From positions 186,001 to 250,000 of the forward strand of contig NZ_FQUR01000007.1 of assembly GCF_900129115.1 (NCBI RefSeq): a DNA stretch of 64,000 nt, read 5' to 3'. The notes under the pieces were generated by a model that was not told the origin of the DNA, made no database searches, and worked only from the letters and a program-made list of their open reading frames with translations. Positions within the stretch are counted from its first letter, which is position 1. Each line of letters starts with the position of its first letter. This DNA is from Thermoanaerobacter uzonensis DSM 18761 (GTDB lineage: Bacteria; Bacillota; Thermoanaerobacteria; Thermoanaerobacterales; Thermoanaerobacteraceae). The position numbers and the translations under genes were made by a program. Of the stretch, positions 1 through 8,314 are shown piece by piece.

Positions 1-677
1 GAATTGCTGTTATAAATGATACTTCCGGTTATGGTAAACCCGGGGGTGATGACATAGTCAAAATGCTAAAAGAAAAAGGTATAACACCTGTGGCTAGAGA
101 AGAGTATAAACCTGGTGATCTTGATGTAACGGCACAAGTTCTCAGAATCAAAAATGCTAATCCGCAAATTCTTATAATATGGGGTATGGCGGCAGATGCT
201 GCTAATATAAAGAAGACAATGGTAGCAAATGGATTAAACATACCAATGATAGGTGGAAATCCATTAGTCATGAAGAGTTATAGAGACATAGCAGGTTCAG
301 CTATTGGAGAGACAATTACTACTTATCTTGATACGTATTTAAGAAAACCTTTTAGACCTGAAGCAATTAAATTTGCAAAGGCATGGAAAGAAAAATATCC
401 AGATGATAAAGTTTTTTATGGTCCTGGAGATGAACCGTGGTATTATCTTAATATGCCTGCCCAAACTTACGATGCAGTAAACGTATTGTTAACTGCGATA
501 AAAAATGCAAAATCTACAGATTCAAAAAAGATAATAGAAGAACTTGATAAAATTCGTGACTATAAGGGTGTGACTAATAAAATATCTTTTAGTCCTGATG
601 ATCATGATGCGCAAGGCCCAGAAAATAATGTATATTGTTATATAACCCAAGATGGGGTTTTTGAATTGAAAAAATAG
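1..677 (+). CDS. Branched-chain amino acid ABC transporter substrate-binding protein (partial, 5' end outside window)
   Basis: The reading frame is open from base 3, so the gene starts upstream. The 224 visible residues are the C-terminal part of a LivJ/LivK-type periplasmic-binding-fold lipoprotein: alternating alpha/beta segments, a VINDTSGYG-type strand-turn near the edge and a YDAVNVLLTAI helix near the C-terminus, as in family 6 binding proteins. It would capture leucine, isoleucine, valine or a related amino acid outside the membrane and deliver it to the permease encoded next. The remaining liv genes follow on the same strand. Ligand specificity cannot be read from this fragment. The signal peptide and lipobox lie outside the window. 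Confidence 0.88.
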   Translation, partial: IAVINDTSGYGKPGGDDIVKMLKEKGITPVAREEYKPGDLDVTAQVLRIKNANPQILIIWGMAADAANIKKTMVANGLNIPMIGGNPLVMKSYRDIAGSAIGETITTYLDTYLRKPFRPEAIKFAKAWKEKYPDDKVFYGPGDEPWYYLNMPAQTYDAVNVLLTAIKNAKSTDSKKIIEELDKIRDYKGVTNKISFSPDDHDAQGPENNVYCYITQDGVFELKK

Positions 678-689
678 AAATTAACTAAA

Positions 690-712
690 AGCCCACACTA
701 TCTGTGTGGGCT
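690..712 (+). terminator. Intercistronic hairpin between binding-protein and permease genes
   Basis: A perfect 9-bp stem (690-698 pairs with 704-712, core GCCCACAC/GTGTGGGC) with a 5-nt loop. It is not followed by a T tract, so it is more likely a partial attenuator or 3'-end stabiliser that leaves the binding-protein message in excess over the permease message than a full terminator. Confidence 0.6.
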
Positions 713-735
713 ATGCAAAAATTGGAGGTGTTATT

Positions 736-1614
736 TTGCTATTTCAAGTATTAATATCAGGATTAGCATTATGATGTATATATGCACTTGTTGCTATGGG
801 TTATAATTTAACATTTTGGACATTAAAAATTATAAATTTTGCTCAAGGCGATCTTTTAATGATTGTTGTTATGCTTTCTTTAAGTTTTGGTATCCTGTGG
901 TTTAAATTGCCTATGGTTTTGGCAGTTATAATTGCACTGATAATTGCTGCACTTTTTGGAGTGCTTTTGCAAAAAGTTGCAATATCACCATTACTTAAGA
1001 ACCCCTCTAGTTCAGGTTGGATTGTTTCTACAATGGGAGCGGGGATAGTATTACAGAGTATTGCTGTTATGCTTTGGGGAACTATAGAAATGGCTTTTCC
1101 ATATTTTTCAGGTAAACAAGTTATAATAAAAATTAGTTCTGCGACTTTAGATATGCAATGGCTCATAATTATGGGTGTTACCTTAGCTATAGTTCTACTT
1201 TTTGAAATTTTTGTTGATAACACAATTTTTGGGAAAGCGATTAAAGCAACAGCTGCAGATAAGTTTGCAGCAAGAGCAATGGGAATTAATACAGATAAGA
1301 TAGTTATTTTTTCTGTTGCGTCAAGTTCTGTGTTAGCGGGAATAGCTGGTGTGTTAATAGCTCCTATATTGTCGGCAAATCCTTATATGGGTTCAATGAT
1401 TGGTATTAAAGGATTTGCGGCAGCAGTTTTAGGTGGCATGGGAAGTACAAAAGGAGCATTAGTAGGTGGTATTATAATAGGAATAAGTGAGCTTTTGGCA
1501 AGCGGCTTTATAAATCCTGCTTTGAAAGATGCAGTAAGCCTTTTGATATTGTTTGGTGTACTTGTGTTTTTACCTAATGGAATATTTGGTCAACAATATT
1601 ATGAAAAGGTGTGA
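736..1614 (+). pseudogene. livH: LivH-type branched-chain amino acid permease, interrupted by an in-frame TGA at codon 13
   Basis: A consensus Shine-Dalgarno GGAGGTG (724-730) precedes a TTG start at 736. The frame reads MLFQVLISGLAL, then TGA (772-774), then CIYALVAMGYNLTFW and on to 1614. LivH proteins usually have Gly at the stop position, so one G-to-T change (GGA to TGA) explains it. After the stop, 272 residues from ATG 796 form a normal polytopic permease with several membrane segments and the EAA-like stretch ATAADKFAARAMGINT. ATG 796 has no ribosome site, so internal reinitiation would be weak. It would be the first of two membrane subunits of the liv importer. A sequencing error is the main alternative. 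Confidence 0.72.
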
Positions 1615-1619
1615 TGGTA

Positions 1620-3410
1620 ATGAAAAGGATATTTAAATATACTAAGATTAATTGGACTATATTCATAAGTATGATACTCTTGCTTCCTTTTGTAATTCAA
1701 AATGATTATTGGATACAAATGGTAACGTTGATGGGTATATATGCAATTTTGGCTTATGCAATGGATTTTATAGGTGGTTACTCTGGGCAAGTATCTATGG
1801 GACATGGCGGATTTTATGCTATTGGTGCATACACTGCAGGTATACTTGCAACAAAATTACATTTTTCTTTTTTACCGTCATTTATATTAAGTATACTTGT
1901 TGGATTGATATTTGGAGCAATTGTTGCATTGCCAGCTATACATGTAAGTGGTTTTTATCTTGCAATGGAAACTGTGGCATTTGCTCTAATAGTTGTAACT
2001 GGGCTTGAAAGACTTGAAACCCTGACAGGTGGTGTACAGGGATTAATTGATATACCGTCTCCTACTTTGGGTACACTAAAATTACTTGGATTATCAGTTT
2101 CAAAAGTTGGTTTTTACTACATAACATGGATAATTGTTCTATTGATTGTTATCTTTGTTTATAAATTGATTCATTCATATTATGGAAGAGCTTTGTCTGC
2201 AATAGGAGGCAGCGAAATAGCAGCAGAAAGTATGGGAATTAATACTGGATATTACAAATATATCACATTTACATTATCTGCAGGTATAACAGCAGGAGCA
2301 GGTGCTTTATATGGTTTTTTAATAGGCTTTTTGAGCCCGGAAATTTTTGGATTTTCCATGTCTGTATTTATTCTTGCAATGGCTCTTGTTGGTGGCATGA
2401 AGTCAACTGTAGGGCCACTAATTGGTGCTGCAATATTTGCTTTTTTACCACAAACTTTGCAAGCTTTTAGAGGTGCCAATAATCTTGTATATGGATTAAT
2501 TTTAATGTTCAGTTATATAATAATTCCAAAAGGATTGGCGGCTTTCTTTTCTGATAGGAAACCACTTTTGAAAGTAAAGTTAAATGAAAGTATTACAGCA
2601 AATATTCCTTTTAATTCAAGAAGATATAGTACAGAAGACAAAAGACTTATATTAAAGCTTGAAGGAATAACGAAGAGTTTTGGGGGTAATATTGCAGTAA
2701 AACAGCTTGATATGGAAGTAATGCAAGGGGAAATACATGCTCTTATAGGGCCTAATGGCTCAGGTAAAACCACAACAATCAATATAATATCTGGAATTCA
2801 TGAACCTACGGAGGGCAAAGTAATATTTAATGGAACTGATATTACAAAACTCAAAATACACCAAAGAGCGCAACTCGGTATTTCTCGGACATTTCAGAAT
2901 TTAAGAATATTTCCTGATATGACTGTACTAGAGAATGTATTAGTTGGAGCGCATGTGAATTATAAATCTGGTCTAAAAGTTATATTTGATACTAAAAATG
3001 TTAAAGATGAAGAAATTAGAAATATAAAAAAAGCATATGAAGTTTTGGAGTTTTTAGGTCTTCAAGATTATGCTGATAGTATTGCAACTGAGTTGCCTTA
3101 TGGGATACAAAAAATTGTAGAGGTAGCGAGAGCAATTATGTCGGATCCATATGTTGTACTTCTTGATGAACCTGCAGCAGGCCTTACTTCGGAAGAAATT
3201 GAAAGATTGGGTAACACTATTTTAAAACTTAAAGAAAAGGGGATAACCGTTATAATAATTGAACATCATATAGATTTTGTTTTAAATCTTGCAGACAGAG
3301 TTACTGTACTTGATTTTGGAGAGAAAATATTTGAGGGATTACCTCAAGATGCAAGGCACGACCAAAAAGTAAAGGAGGTGTACATTGGTGGAGACGTTGC
3401 TATTGCTTGA
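1620..3410 (+). CDS. LivM-LivG fusion: branched-chain amino acid ABC permease joined to ATP-binding subunit
   Basis: About 596 residues. Residues 1-300 are a LivM-like permease with eight or more hydrophobic segments and the stretch GGSEIAAESMGINTG. After a linker, residues from about 340 form a LivG-type ATPase: Walker A GPNGSGKTT near residue 377, Walker B VVLLDEPAAGL and a His switch IIEHHID. The signature is the unusual LPYGIQ in place of LSGGQ, normal for LivG. In-frame starts exist at GTG 1611, ATG 1614 and ATG 1620; 1620 lies best behind AAAGGTG at 1606. The gene follows livH directly and overlaps livF. The protein supplies one membrane and one ATPase domain of the importer in a single chain. 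Confidence 0.88.
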   Translation: MKRIFKYTKINWTIFISMILLLPFVIQNDYWIQMVTLMGIYAILAYAMDFIGGYSGQVSMGHGGFYAIGAYTAGILATKLHFSFLPSFILSILVGLIFGAIVALPAIHVSGFYLAMETVAFALIVVTGLERLETLTGGVQGLIDIPSPTLGTLKLLGLSVSKVGFYYITWIIVLLIVIFVYKLIHSYYGRALSAIGGSEIAAESMGINTGYYKYITFTLSAGITAGAGALYGFLIGFLSPEIFGFSMSVFILAMALVGGMKSTVGPLIGAAIFAFLPQTLQAFRGANNLVYGLILMFSYIIIPKGLAAFFSDRKPLLKVKLNESITANIPFNSRRYSTEDKRLILKLEGITKSFGGNIAVKQLDMEVMQGEIHALIGPNGSGKTTTINIISGIHEPTEGKVIFNGTDITKLKIHQRAQLGISRTFQNLRIFPDMTVLENVLVGAHVNYKSGLKVIFDTKNVKDEEIRNIKKAYEVLEFLGLQDYADSIATELPYGIQKIVEVARAIMSDPYVVLLDEPAAGLTSEEIERLGNTILKLKEKGITVIIIEHHIDFVLNLADRVTVLDFGEKIFEGLPQDARHDQKVKEVYIGGDVAIA

Positions 3411-4104
3411 AAATGTAAGTGTGAAATACGGTGCAATTGAAGCAATTAGGGGAATAAATATGGAAATAAAAGAAGGATCAGTTGTATGTCTTATTGGTGC
3501 AAATGGCGCAGGCAAATCTACAACTGTAAATACTATAGCGGGACTTGTAAAAAATCAAACAGGCAAAATATTTTATGATGGTAAAGATATATCAAAATGG
3601 GAAACTGATGAAAGAATCAAATCCGGCATAGCTATTAGTATGGAAGGAAGGCGTATTTTCCCCGACCAAACTGTATATGATAATCTTCTCTTAGGAGGAT
3701 ATACAAGAAGAAAAAAAATAAAAGAGTTAAAACGTGATATTGATCAAATAATGGATAGGTTTCCTATATTAAAAGAAAGAGCAAATCAACTAGCAGGTAC
3801 TTTGAGTGGGGGCCAACTTCAAATATTAGCAATAGCACGGGCTTTTATTGCCAAACCTAAACTTATGCTTTTGGACGAACCGTCTTTGGGACTTGCTCCG
3901 ATTCTTATTAAAGAAATATACAAGATGATAAAAGACTTTCATAAAGAAGGCATGACAATACTTCTAGTAGAACAATTTGCACAATATGCTTTTTCAATTA
4001 GCGACTATGCTTACGTTCTTGAGCACGGGAAAATTGTTATTGAAGGCAAATCGGAAGATGTTAGGAATAATCCGGCTCTAAGCAGTGCATATCTTGGTGA
4101 ATAA
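3388..4104 (+). CDS. livF: LivF-type branched-chain amino acid ABC transporter ATP-binding protein
   Basis: A 238-residue ABC ATPase with Walker [10 protein letters not shown], signature [14 protein letters not shown], Walker [12 protein letters not shown] and switch [11 protein letters not shown]; the length and the short '[13 protein letters not shown]' segment are typical of LivF. GTG 3388 is chosen because AAAGGAGGTG (3371-3380) is 7 nt upstream; TTG 3385 is the in-frame alternative. The start overlaps the end of the livMG fusion by 23 nt, implying translational coupling. It would pair with the LivG domain to drive uptake. Confidence 0.9.
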   Translation: METLLLLENVSVKYGAIEAIRGINMEIKEGSVVCLIGANGAGKSTTVNTIAGLVKNQTGKIFYDGKDISKWETDERIKSGIAISMEGRRIFPDQTVYDNLLLGGYTRRKKIKELKRDIDQIMDRFPILKERANQLAGTLSGGQLQILAIARAFIAKPKLMLLDEPSLGLAPILIKEIYKMIKDFHKEGMTILLVEQFAQYAFSISDYAYVLEHGKIVIEGKSEDVRNNPALSSAYLGE

Positions 4105-4118
4105 TATGGGGTGATGAA

Positions 4119-4931
4119 ATGACCCTTATTGATGCGTTTAAAAAAATAGCACCTTTTATTAATATAATGACAACAGAGGATTTAGGAATATCTATATGTG
4201 ATGTTAATGAATGCGTATTATATTTACCTGCTAGAACGATTAATCATAACATAAAAGTAGGCGATCCTTTGAAAGAAGGAACGGCTATATATGAAGCGAT
4301 AAAAACTGGGAAACGCGTTGTTAAAAGAGTAGGAAGTGAAGTGTATGGAGTTCCGTATATCGCTATAGCGTTTCCGCTAATAGAGAATGGAGTAATAACA
4401 GGAGGAGTAAGTATATTTCAATCGACAGCAAAACAGGATGAGATAGCAAATATAACTGAAAAAGTGTTTTCTTCATTGCAGCAGATTCACTCTATAATAC
4501 AAGAGATATTTCTAATTTCAAAAAATGTATCTGAAATAAGCGATGAAGCCTCAAAGCTTGCAGAATATGCAAAAAATAATGCTCAATCTACTGACGAGCT
4601 TATAGACTTTATTAAACATATCTCTTCAGAAACAAATTTATTGGGCTTAAATGCGGCAATAGAAGCTGCGAGAGTTGGTGAGAGTGGCAAAGGGTTTACA
4701 ATAGTTGCAAATGAAATAAGAAAGTTGTCTATGTCAACCAAAGACTCTGTAGAATCTATAAACAATGTACTTATAAAACTTAGAGAAATAAGTTACAAAA
4801 TTGATAAAAATATGAAAGAAATAAAGAATACAAATGTGAATCTATATAAACTTATAGAAAATGCGAATAGTGAACTTGAAGAAATAAACAAAATGTTTGA
4901 GGAACTTTACAATAAAACGCGACTTTATTAA
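4119..4931 (+). CDS. Soluble methyl-accepting chemotaxis receptor (YfmS-like)
   Basis: A 270-residue protein without membrane segments. The N-terminal 120 residues form an alpha/beta sensory domain. The C-terminal half is a short MCP signalling coiled coil whose hairpin tip reads [20 protein letters not shown] followed by [13 protein letters not shown], the conserved CheA/CheW contact region. Length and organisation resemble Bacillus subtilis YfmS, a cytosolic receptor. RBS GGGGTGATG precedes ATG 4119. It starts 14 nt after livF and may be co-transcribed with the liv operon, so a link between amino acid uptake and taxis is possible but inferred. Ligand unknown. Confidence 0.85.
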   Translation: MTLIDAFKKIAPFINIMTTEDLGISICDVNECVLYLPARTINHNIKVGDPLKEGTAIYEAIKTGKRVVKRVGSEVYGVPYIAIAFPLIENGVITGGVSIFQSTAKQDEIANITEKVFSSLQQIHSIIQEIFLISKNVSEISDEASKLAEYAKNNAQSTDELIDFIKHISSETNLLGLNAAIEAARVGESGKGFTIVANEIRKLSMSTKDSVESINNVLIKLREISYKIDKNMKEIKNTNVNLYKLIENANSELEEINKMFEELYNKTRLY

Positions 4932-4950
4932 ATAAGACAATAATGAATGA

Positions 4951-5006
4951 ATACTTGGAAGCAAAAATATTGTAGCTAAGTTCCTGCAGTTTTTGCTTCC
5001 AAGTAT
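4951..5006. repeat. Perfect 17-bp inverted repeat between the receptor and butyrate kinase genes
   Basis: ATACTTGGAAGCAAAAA at 4951-4967 is exactly complementary to 4990-5006, with a 22-nt loop. The right arm is followed by GATTTTAG rather than a T run, so it may be a weak terminator of the liv/chemoreceptor transcript or a protein-binding or mRNA-processing site ahead of buk. Confidence 0.6.
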
Positions 5007-5052
5007 GATTTTAGATTAAGCTTTCATCATTTAAAAGGGGAGATTTAATATT

Positions 5053-6120
5053 ATGTATAAAATTTTAGTAATAAACCCTGGTTCAACATCAACTAAACTT
5101 GCAGTTTATGAAGGTGAAAATGAGGTATTTAATGATACAATAAGACATTCAAGCAAAGAGTTAAGTAAATACAATAATATTATTGAACAACTGGATTTTA
5201 GGGTAGACTGTATACTTAATACGCTTCAAGGTAATAATTTTTTATTATCTGAATTTGATGCAGTGGTAGGTAGAGGAGGTTTGCTTAAACCTGTTGAAAG
5301 TGGTACTTATATTGTAAATGATATTATGATAAATGACTTAAAAAATGGTGTCCAAGGAGAACATGCCTCAAATCTGGGAGGAATAATTGCTCGTTTGATA
5401 GCAGATAAATATGGTATTCCGGCTTTTATAGTAGATCCGGTTGTGGTTGATGAACTTGAAGATGTGGCGAGAATTACTGGTATTCCAGAAATAAAAAGAA
5501 AAAGTAGATTCCATGCCTTAAATCAAAAAGCAGTAGCAAGGCACCTCTCAAAGGATATTAGTAAGGAGTATGAAAAAACAAATCTCATAATAGCGCATCT
5601 TGGAGGAGGCATATCGGTAGGTGCACATAAAAAGGGAAGGATTGTAGATGTTAACGATGCTATAAATGGGGATGGACCTTTTTCACCTGAGAGAGCTGGG
5701 GAACTTCCTGCCCTTGATGTTGCAGACTTATGCTTTAGTGGAAAATACGGTTATGAAGAGATAAAAAAGATGATAAATGGAAAAGGAGGAATGACAGCTC
5801 TTCTTGGTACAAATGATGTCAGAGAAGTATTAAAAAGAATAAATAACGGAGATAAATATGCTAAACTGGTATTTGAAGCAATGGCATATAGAGTTGCAAA
5901 AGAGATTGGTAGTATGGCAGCTGTTTTTAAAGGACACGTAGATGCAATAGGAATTACTGGAGGTATTGCATATAGTGAGGAATTTGTAACACTTATAAAA
6001 GACAGAGTAAATTTTATAGCACCTATTTATGTATATCCGGGAGAAGAGGAAATGCTAGCTTTAGCTCAAGGGGCTTTGAGAGTTTTAAACGGTGAAGAAA
6101 AGGCAAAAGAATATGTATAA
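5053..6120 (+). CDS. buk: Butyrate kinase
   Basis: 355 residues of the acetate/butyrate kinase (ASKHA) fold. It opens with the phosphate-binding strand VINPGSTSTKLAVYEG, contains LIIAHLGGGISVGAH and the GDGPFSPERAGELP segment, and ends in the GITGGIAYSEEF adenosine-site motif, all typical of Buk. It interconverts butyryl phosphate plus ADP with butyrate plus ATP; branched-chain acids such as isobutyrate are common alternative substrates. AAAAGGGGAG lies upstream of ATG 5053. No phosphotransbutyrylase gene is in the window. Its position after a branched-chain amino acid importer suggests a role in energy-yielding branched-chain amino acid fermentation, which is inference. Confidence 0.93.
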   Translation: MYKILVINPGSTSTKLAVYEGENEVFNDTIRHSSKELSKYNNIIEQLDFRVDCILNTLQGNNFLLSEFDAVVGRGGLLKPVESGTYIVNDIMINDLKNGVQGEHASNLGGIIARLIADKYGIPAFIVDPVVVDELEDVARITGIPEIKRKSRFHALNQKAVARHLSKDISKEYEKTNLIIAHLGGGISVGAHKKGRIVDVNDAINGDGPFSPERAGELPALDVADLCFSGKYGYEEIKKMINGKGGMTALLGTNDVREVLKRINNGDKYAKLVFEAMAYRVAKEIGSMAAVFKGHVDAIGITGGIAYSEEFVTLIKDRVNFIAPIYVYPGEEEMLALAQGALRVLNGEEKAKEYV

Positions 6121-6124
6121 AATG

Positions 6125-6166
6125 AAAACTGATAAGAGGCTTATGTTGTCCTCTTGTCAGTTTTTT
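6125..6166 (+). terminator. Intrinsic terminator after buk
   Basis: AAAACTGA-TAAGAGG pairs with CCTCTT-G-TCAGTTTT around a 10-nt loop and ends in TTTTTT (6161-6166). Confidence 0.85.
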
Positions 6167-6174
6167 AATTTTAA

Positions 6175-6203
6175 TTGACATCATAATTAATAAAAATTAC
6201 AAT
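6175..6203 (+). promoter_or_regulatory. Sigma-A-type promoter of the agr-like operon
   Basis: TTGACA at 6175-6180, a 17-bp spacer and TACAAT at 6198-6203, starting just after the buk terminator and 37 nt before the first gene of the signalling operon. Confidence 0.7.
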
Positions 6204-6240
6204 TATATTTGAGATTATGTAAAGTAGAAAGGCGAGAAAA

Positions 6241-6699
6241 ATGGATAAGTTGACGATTTGGGAAGTATTTTTGTTTTCAGTGCCAGAGGCAGCAGTTATA
6301 ATAAGTATTGCTTTTGGTTTAGGGGGAGTAAAGTTTAAGCCAAAAGAGATTTTGTATATAAGCTTACTTACTGGAATCATATTGTACTTTATAAGGCCAT
6401 TGGTCAGTAGTTATATTGTAAATGTTATACTTTATATCGGGGTATTAATGATTTTGTTTTTGGTATTTAAAGTTATGGACTTTTTTAAAGGTATGATGAG
6501 TGTTATTTTATCCGTTTCCATTTATTTAATAATAGAATATCTAAATGTTACGGCAATTCAATTTTTATTTGATATAGATCCTGTAATTTTATTGAAGAAC
6601 TATGTCTTACGATTTGAATGTTTTTTACCCCAATTATTAATAGCAATTTTGGTTTCTTTTGCTATACGCAAATATAAACTTTATCTATTTACAGAGTAA
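6241..6699 (+). CDS. Multi-pass membrane protein of the agr-like locus (possible detached AgrC sensor domain)
   Basis: 152 residues, four to five hydrophobic segments, no catalytic motif. I do not recognise a named family with certainty. Topology and segments such as PEAAVIISIAFGL and a basic loop followed by IRPL resemble the N-terminal membrane domain of clostridial AgrC-like sensor kinases. It is first in the operon, 21 nt before the response regulator, and the kinase encoded downstream has only two membrane segments. A split peptide-sensing domain is therefore a reasonable inference; an unrelated accessory membrane protein is the alternative. Confidence 0.7.
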   Translation: MDKLTIWEVFLFSVPEAAVIISIAFGLGGVKFKPKEILYISLLTGIILYFIRPLVSSYIVNVILYIGVLMILFLVFKVMDFFKGMMSVILSVSIYLIIEYLNVTAIQFLFDIDPVILLKNYVLRFECFLPQLLIAILVSFAIRKYKLYLFTE

Positions 6700-6720
6700 T
6701 GCATTGGGAGATGAATTTAT

Positions 6721-7431
6721 ATGTTAAGAATAGTCATTGCAGAAGACGATATAAATTTTAAAAAAGAACTCATAAAAATTCTTTTAACAATGGAAGGTGT
6801 AAGTGTTGAATATTCTACGGGAGACGGAAATGACGCATTAGAAGCATTAATTAAAATTAAACCGGACGTTGCCATTTTAGATATAGGATTACCAGGAATA
6901 TCGGGCATTGAGGTGGCGAAAAAGATTAGAGAATACATGCCTTTTTTAGAAATAATTTTTATTACTTCTTTTGAGGAATACATAAAAGATGCTGTGAGTC
7001 TCTATGCTTCTGATTATATTGAGAAGCCTCTTGATGAGAAGAGGCTGAGAGAAACTTTAGATAGGATAAAGAAAAAACTTTTAGAAGTAGAAAATGTCAT
7101 CCCTTTTAAGACGGAAGATGGAGTAAAGCTTATCAATCCTAAGGAAATTTATTGTGTTCAAGCCAGTAAAAAAAGGAGCATAGTTTATACCCAAAAAGAA
7201 AAATTTATATGTGATTACTCTTTAAAAGAAATAGAGGAATTGTTAGATGGTAGCATGTTTTTTAGAACAAATCGGTCTTTTCTAGTGAACCTCTTTAAAG
7301 TTGAGCTGTTAAAAGATAACAATAGGACTTCCTTTGAGATACGTTTTAAAGGCTCAAATTATAAGGCTTATCTCTCTAAAGAATTGTATGAAGAATTTAG
7401 GAGGAGAGTAAAATCTATTTACAAATCATAA
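6721..7431 (+). CDS. LytTR-family response regulator (AgrA-like)
   Basis: 236 residues. Residues 1-120 are a CheY-type receiver with the acidic pair D9/D10, phosphoacceptor D54 in AILDIGLPG and a Lys in YIEKPL. Residues about 130-232 form a LytTR DNA-binding domain (INPKEIYCVQASKKRSIVYT, FFRTNRSFLVNL). LytTR proteins bind two 9-bp direct repeats about two helical turns apart; such a pair sits upstream of agrD at 9051-9080. Co-transcribed with the membrane protein before it and the kinase 19 nt after it. Confidence 0.93.
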   Translation: MLRIVIAEDDINFKKELIKILLTMEGVSVEYSTGDGNDALEALIKIKPDVAILDIGLPGISGIEVAKKIREYMPFLEIIFITSFEEYIKDAVSLYASDYIEKPLDEKRLRETLDRIKKKLLEVENVIPFKTEDGVKLINPKEIYCVQASKKRSIVYTQKEKFICDYSLKEIEELLDGSMFFRTNRSFLVNLFKVELLKDNNRTSFEIRFKGSNYKAYLSKELYEEFRRRVKSIYKS

Positions 7432-7450
7432 TTAGATTGGAAGAGGTTTT

Positions 7451-8314
7451 ATGTTTAAGGATAGTTACAAAAATGCGATGATGATTTATGTAGTGCAAAT
7501 GGTATTGATAGTAATACTGGTAAACAACAATTTTATGAAAAGTCTTGATGTATTTCAGCCCAAAAATCAAGAGTTGTTTAGGATTTTCACAGGAATTTTA
7601 ATTTTTATACTGAATGGGTTTTCTATTTTTGTGTTAAGAGAGCTGTATGCTAAAAATAAAGAAGAACGCCAATTTTTAATAAATAGTATTAGATTTAAAT
7701 ACATAGAGGAACAAAATCGTATCTATAGGCAAAATCACCATGATATTAAAAATCACTTGATAATCATTTCTGAATTAGTCAAGGAAAAAAGATATAGTGA
7801 ACTGGAGAATTATTTGTCTTCATATATGGAAGAAATTGATAAAAATTTGGTGACGATAAACACAGGTGTAAATGAAATTGATATATTGCTTTATTCGAAA
7901 ATAAGTAATGCTAAGAGTAAAGATATTGAAGTGGATTTTAAATGTGATACACAAATCCAGTGCAGCAAAAAACACGTGCTTAATTTAGTTTCGGTTTTAG
8001 GAAATTTAATAGACAATGCAATAGAGGCTTGTGATGAAATGGAAAAAGATAAATACATAATTATAGAGATGAAAGAAGACCCAATAGATTACATATTTCA
8101 CATAAAGAATAGATATAATTTTCAAACAGTTGTAAAACCATCCATCTTTTTTGAAGAAGGGTTTTCTACAAAAGAGGGTAGAGGTAGAGGCGAAGGATTG
8201 TATATTGTCAGAAATATAGTAGAAAAGTATAGCGGTGAAATAGAAGTACAAACCGATGGAGGTTATTTTGACGTTATTGTAGAAATTCCTAAATTTTCTT
8301 TGGAGGGTGATTAA
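7451..8314 (+). CDS. GHKL sensor histidine kinase (AgrC-like, short membrane domain)
   Basis: 287 residues. Two hydrophobic segments near residues 12-28 and 45-65, then a helix ending in RQNHHDIKNHL, where H97 is the likely phosphorylated residue of the HD-x-x-NH dimerisation motif of AgrC-type kinases. The ATPase domain has N box NLIDNAIEAC and G box GRGRGEGLYIV. Canonical AgrC has six or seven membrane helices, so this kinase lacks most of the peptide-sensing region; the 152-residue membrane protein at 6241 may supply it. The gene lies between the response regulator and agrB and overlaps agrB by 8 nt. Confidence 0.9.
   Translation: MFKDSYKNAMMIYVVQMVLIVILVNNNFMKSLDVFQPKNQELFRIFTGILIFILNGFSIFVLRELYAKNKEERQFLINSIRFKYIEEQNRIYRQNHHDIKNHLIIISELVKEKRYSELENYLSSYMEEIDKNLVTINTGVNEIDILLYSKISNAKSKDIEVDFKCDTQIQCSKKHVLNLVSVLGNLIDNAIEACDEMEKDKYIIIEMKEDPIDYIFHIKNRYNFQTVVKPSIFFEEGFSTKEGRGRGEGLYIVRNIVEKYSGEIEVQTDGGYFDVIVEIPKFSLEGD

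Noticed and set aside
772-774. TGA in livH read as selenocysteine
   Set aside because: No stem-loop of SECIS type was evident just after it, and the position is a conserved Gly in a membrane permease, not a redox site.
843-1223. 126-codon reverse-strand ORF inside livH
   Set aside because: Antisense to a clear permease frame, without a ribosome site or recognisable domain; shadow of the real gene.
1709-2008. 99-codon forward ORF inside the livM part
   Set aside because: Cys/Trp-rich translation typical of an out-of-frame reading; the livM frame is well conserved there.
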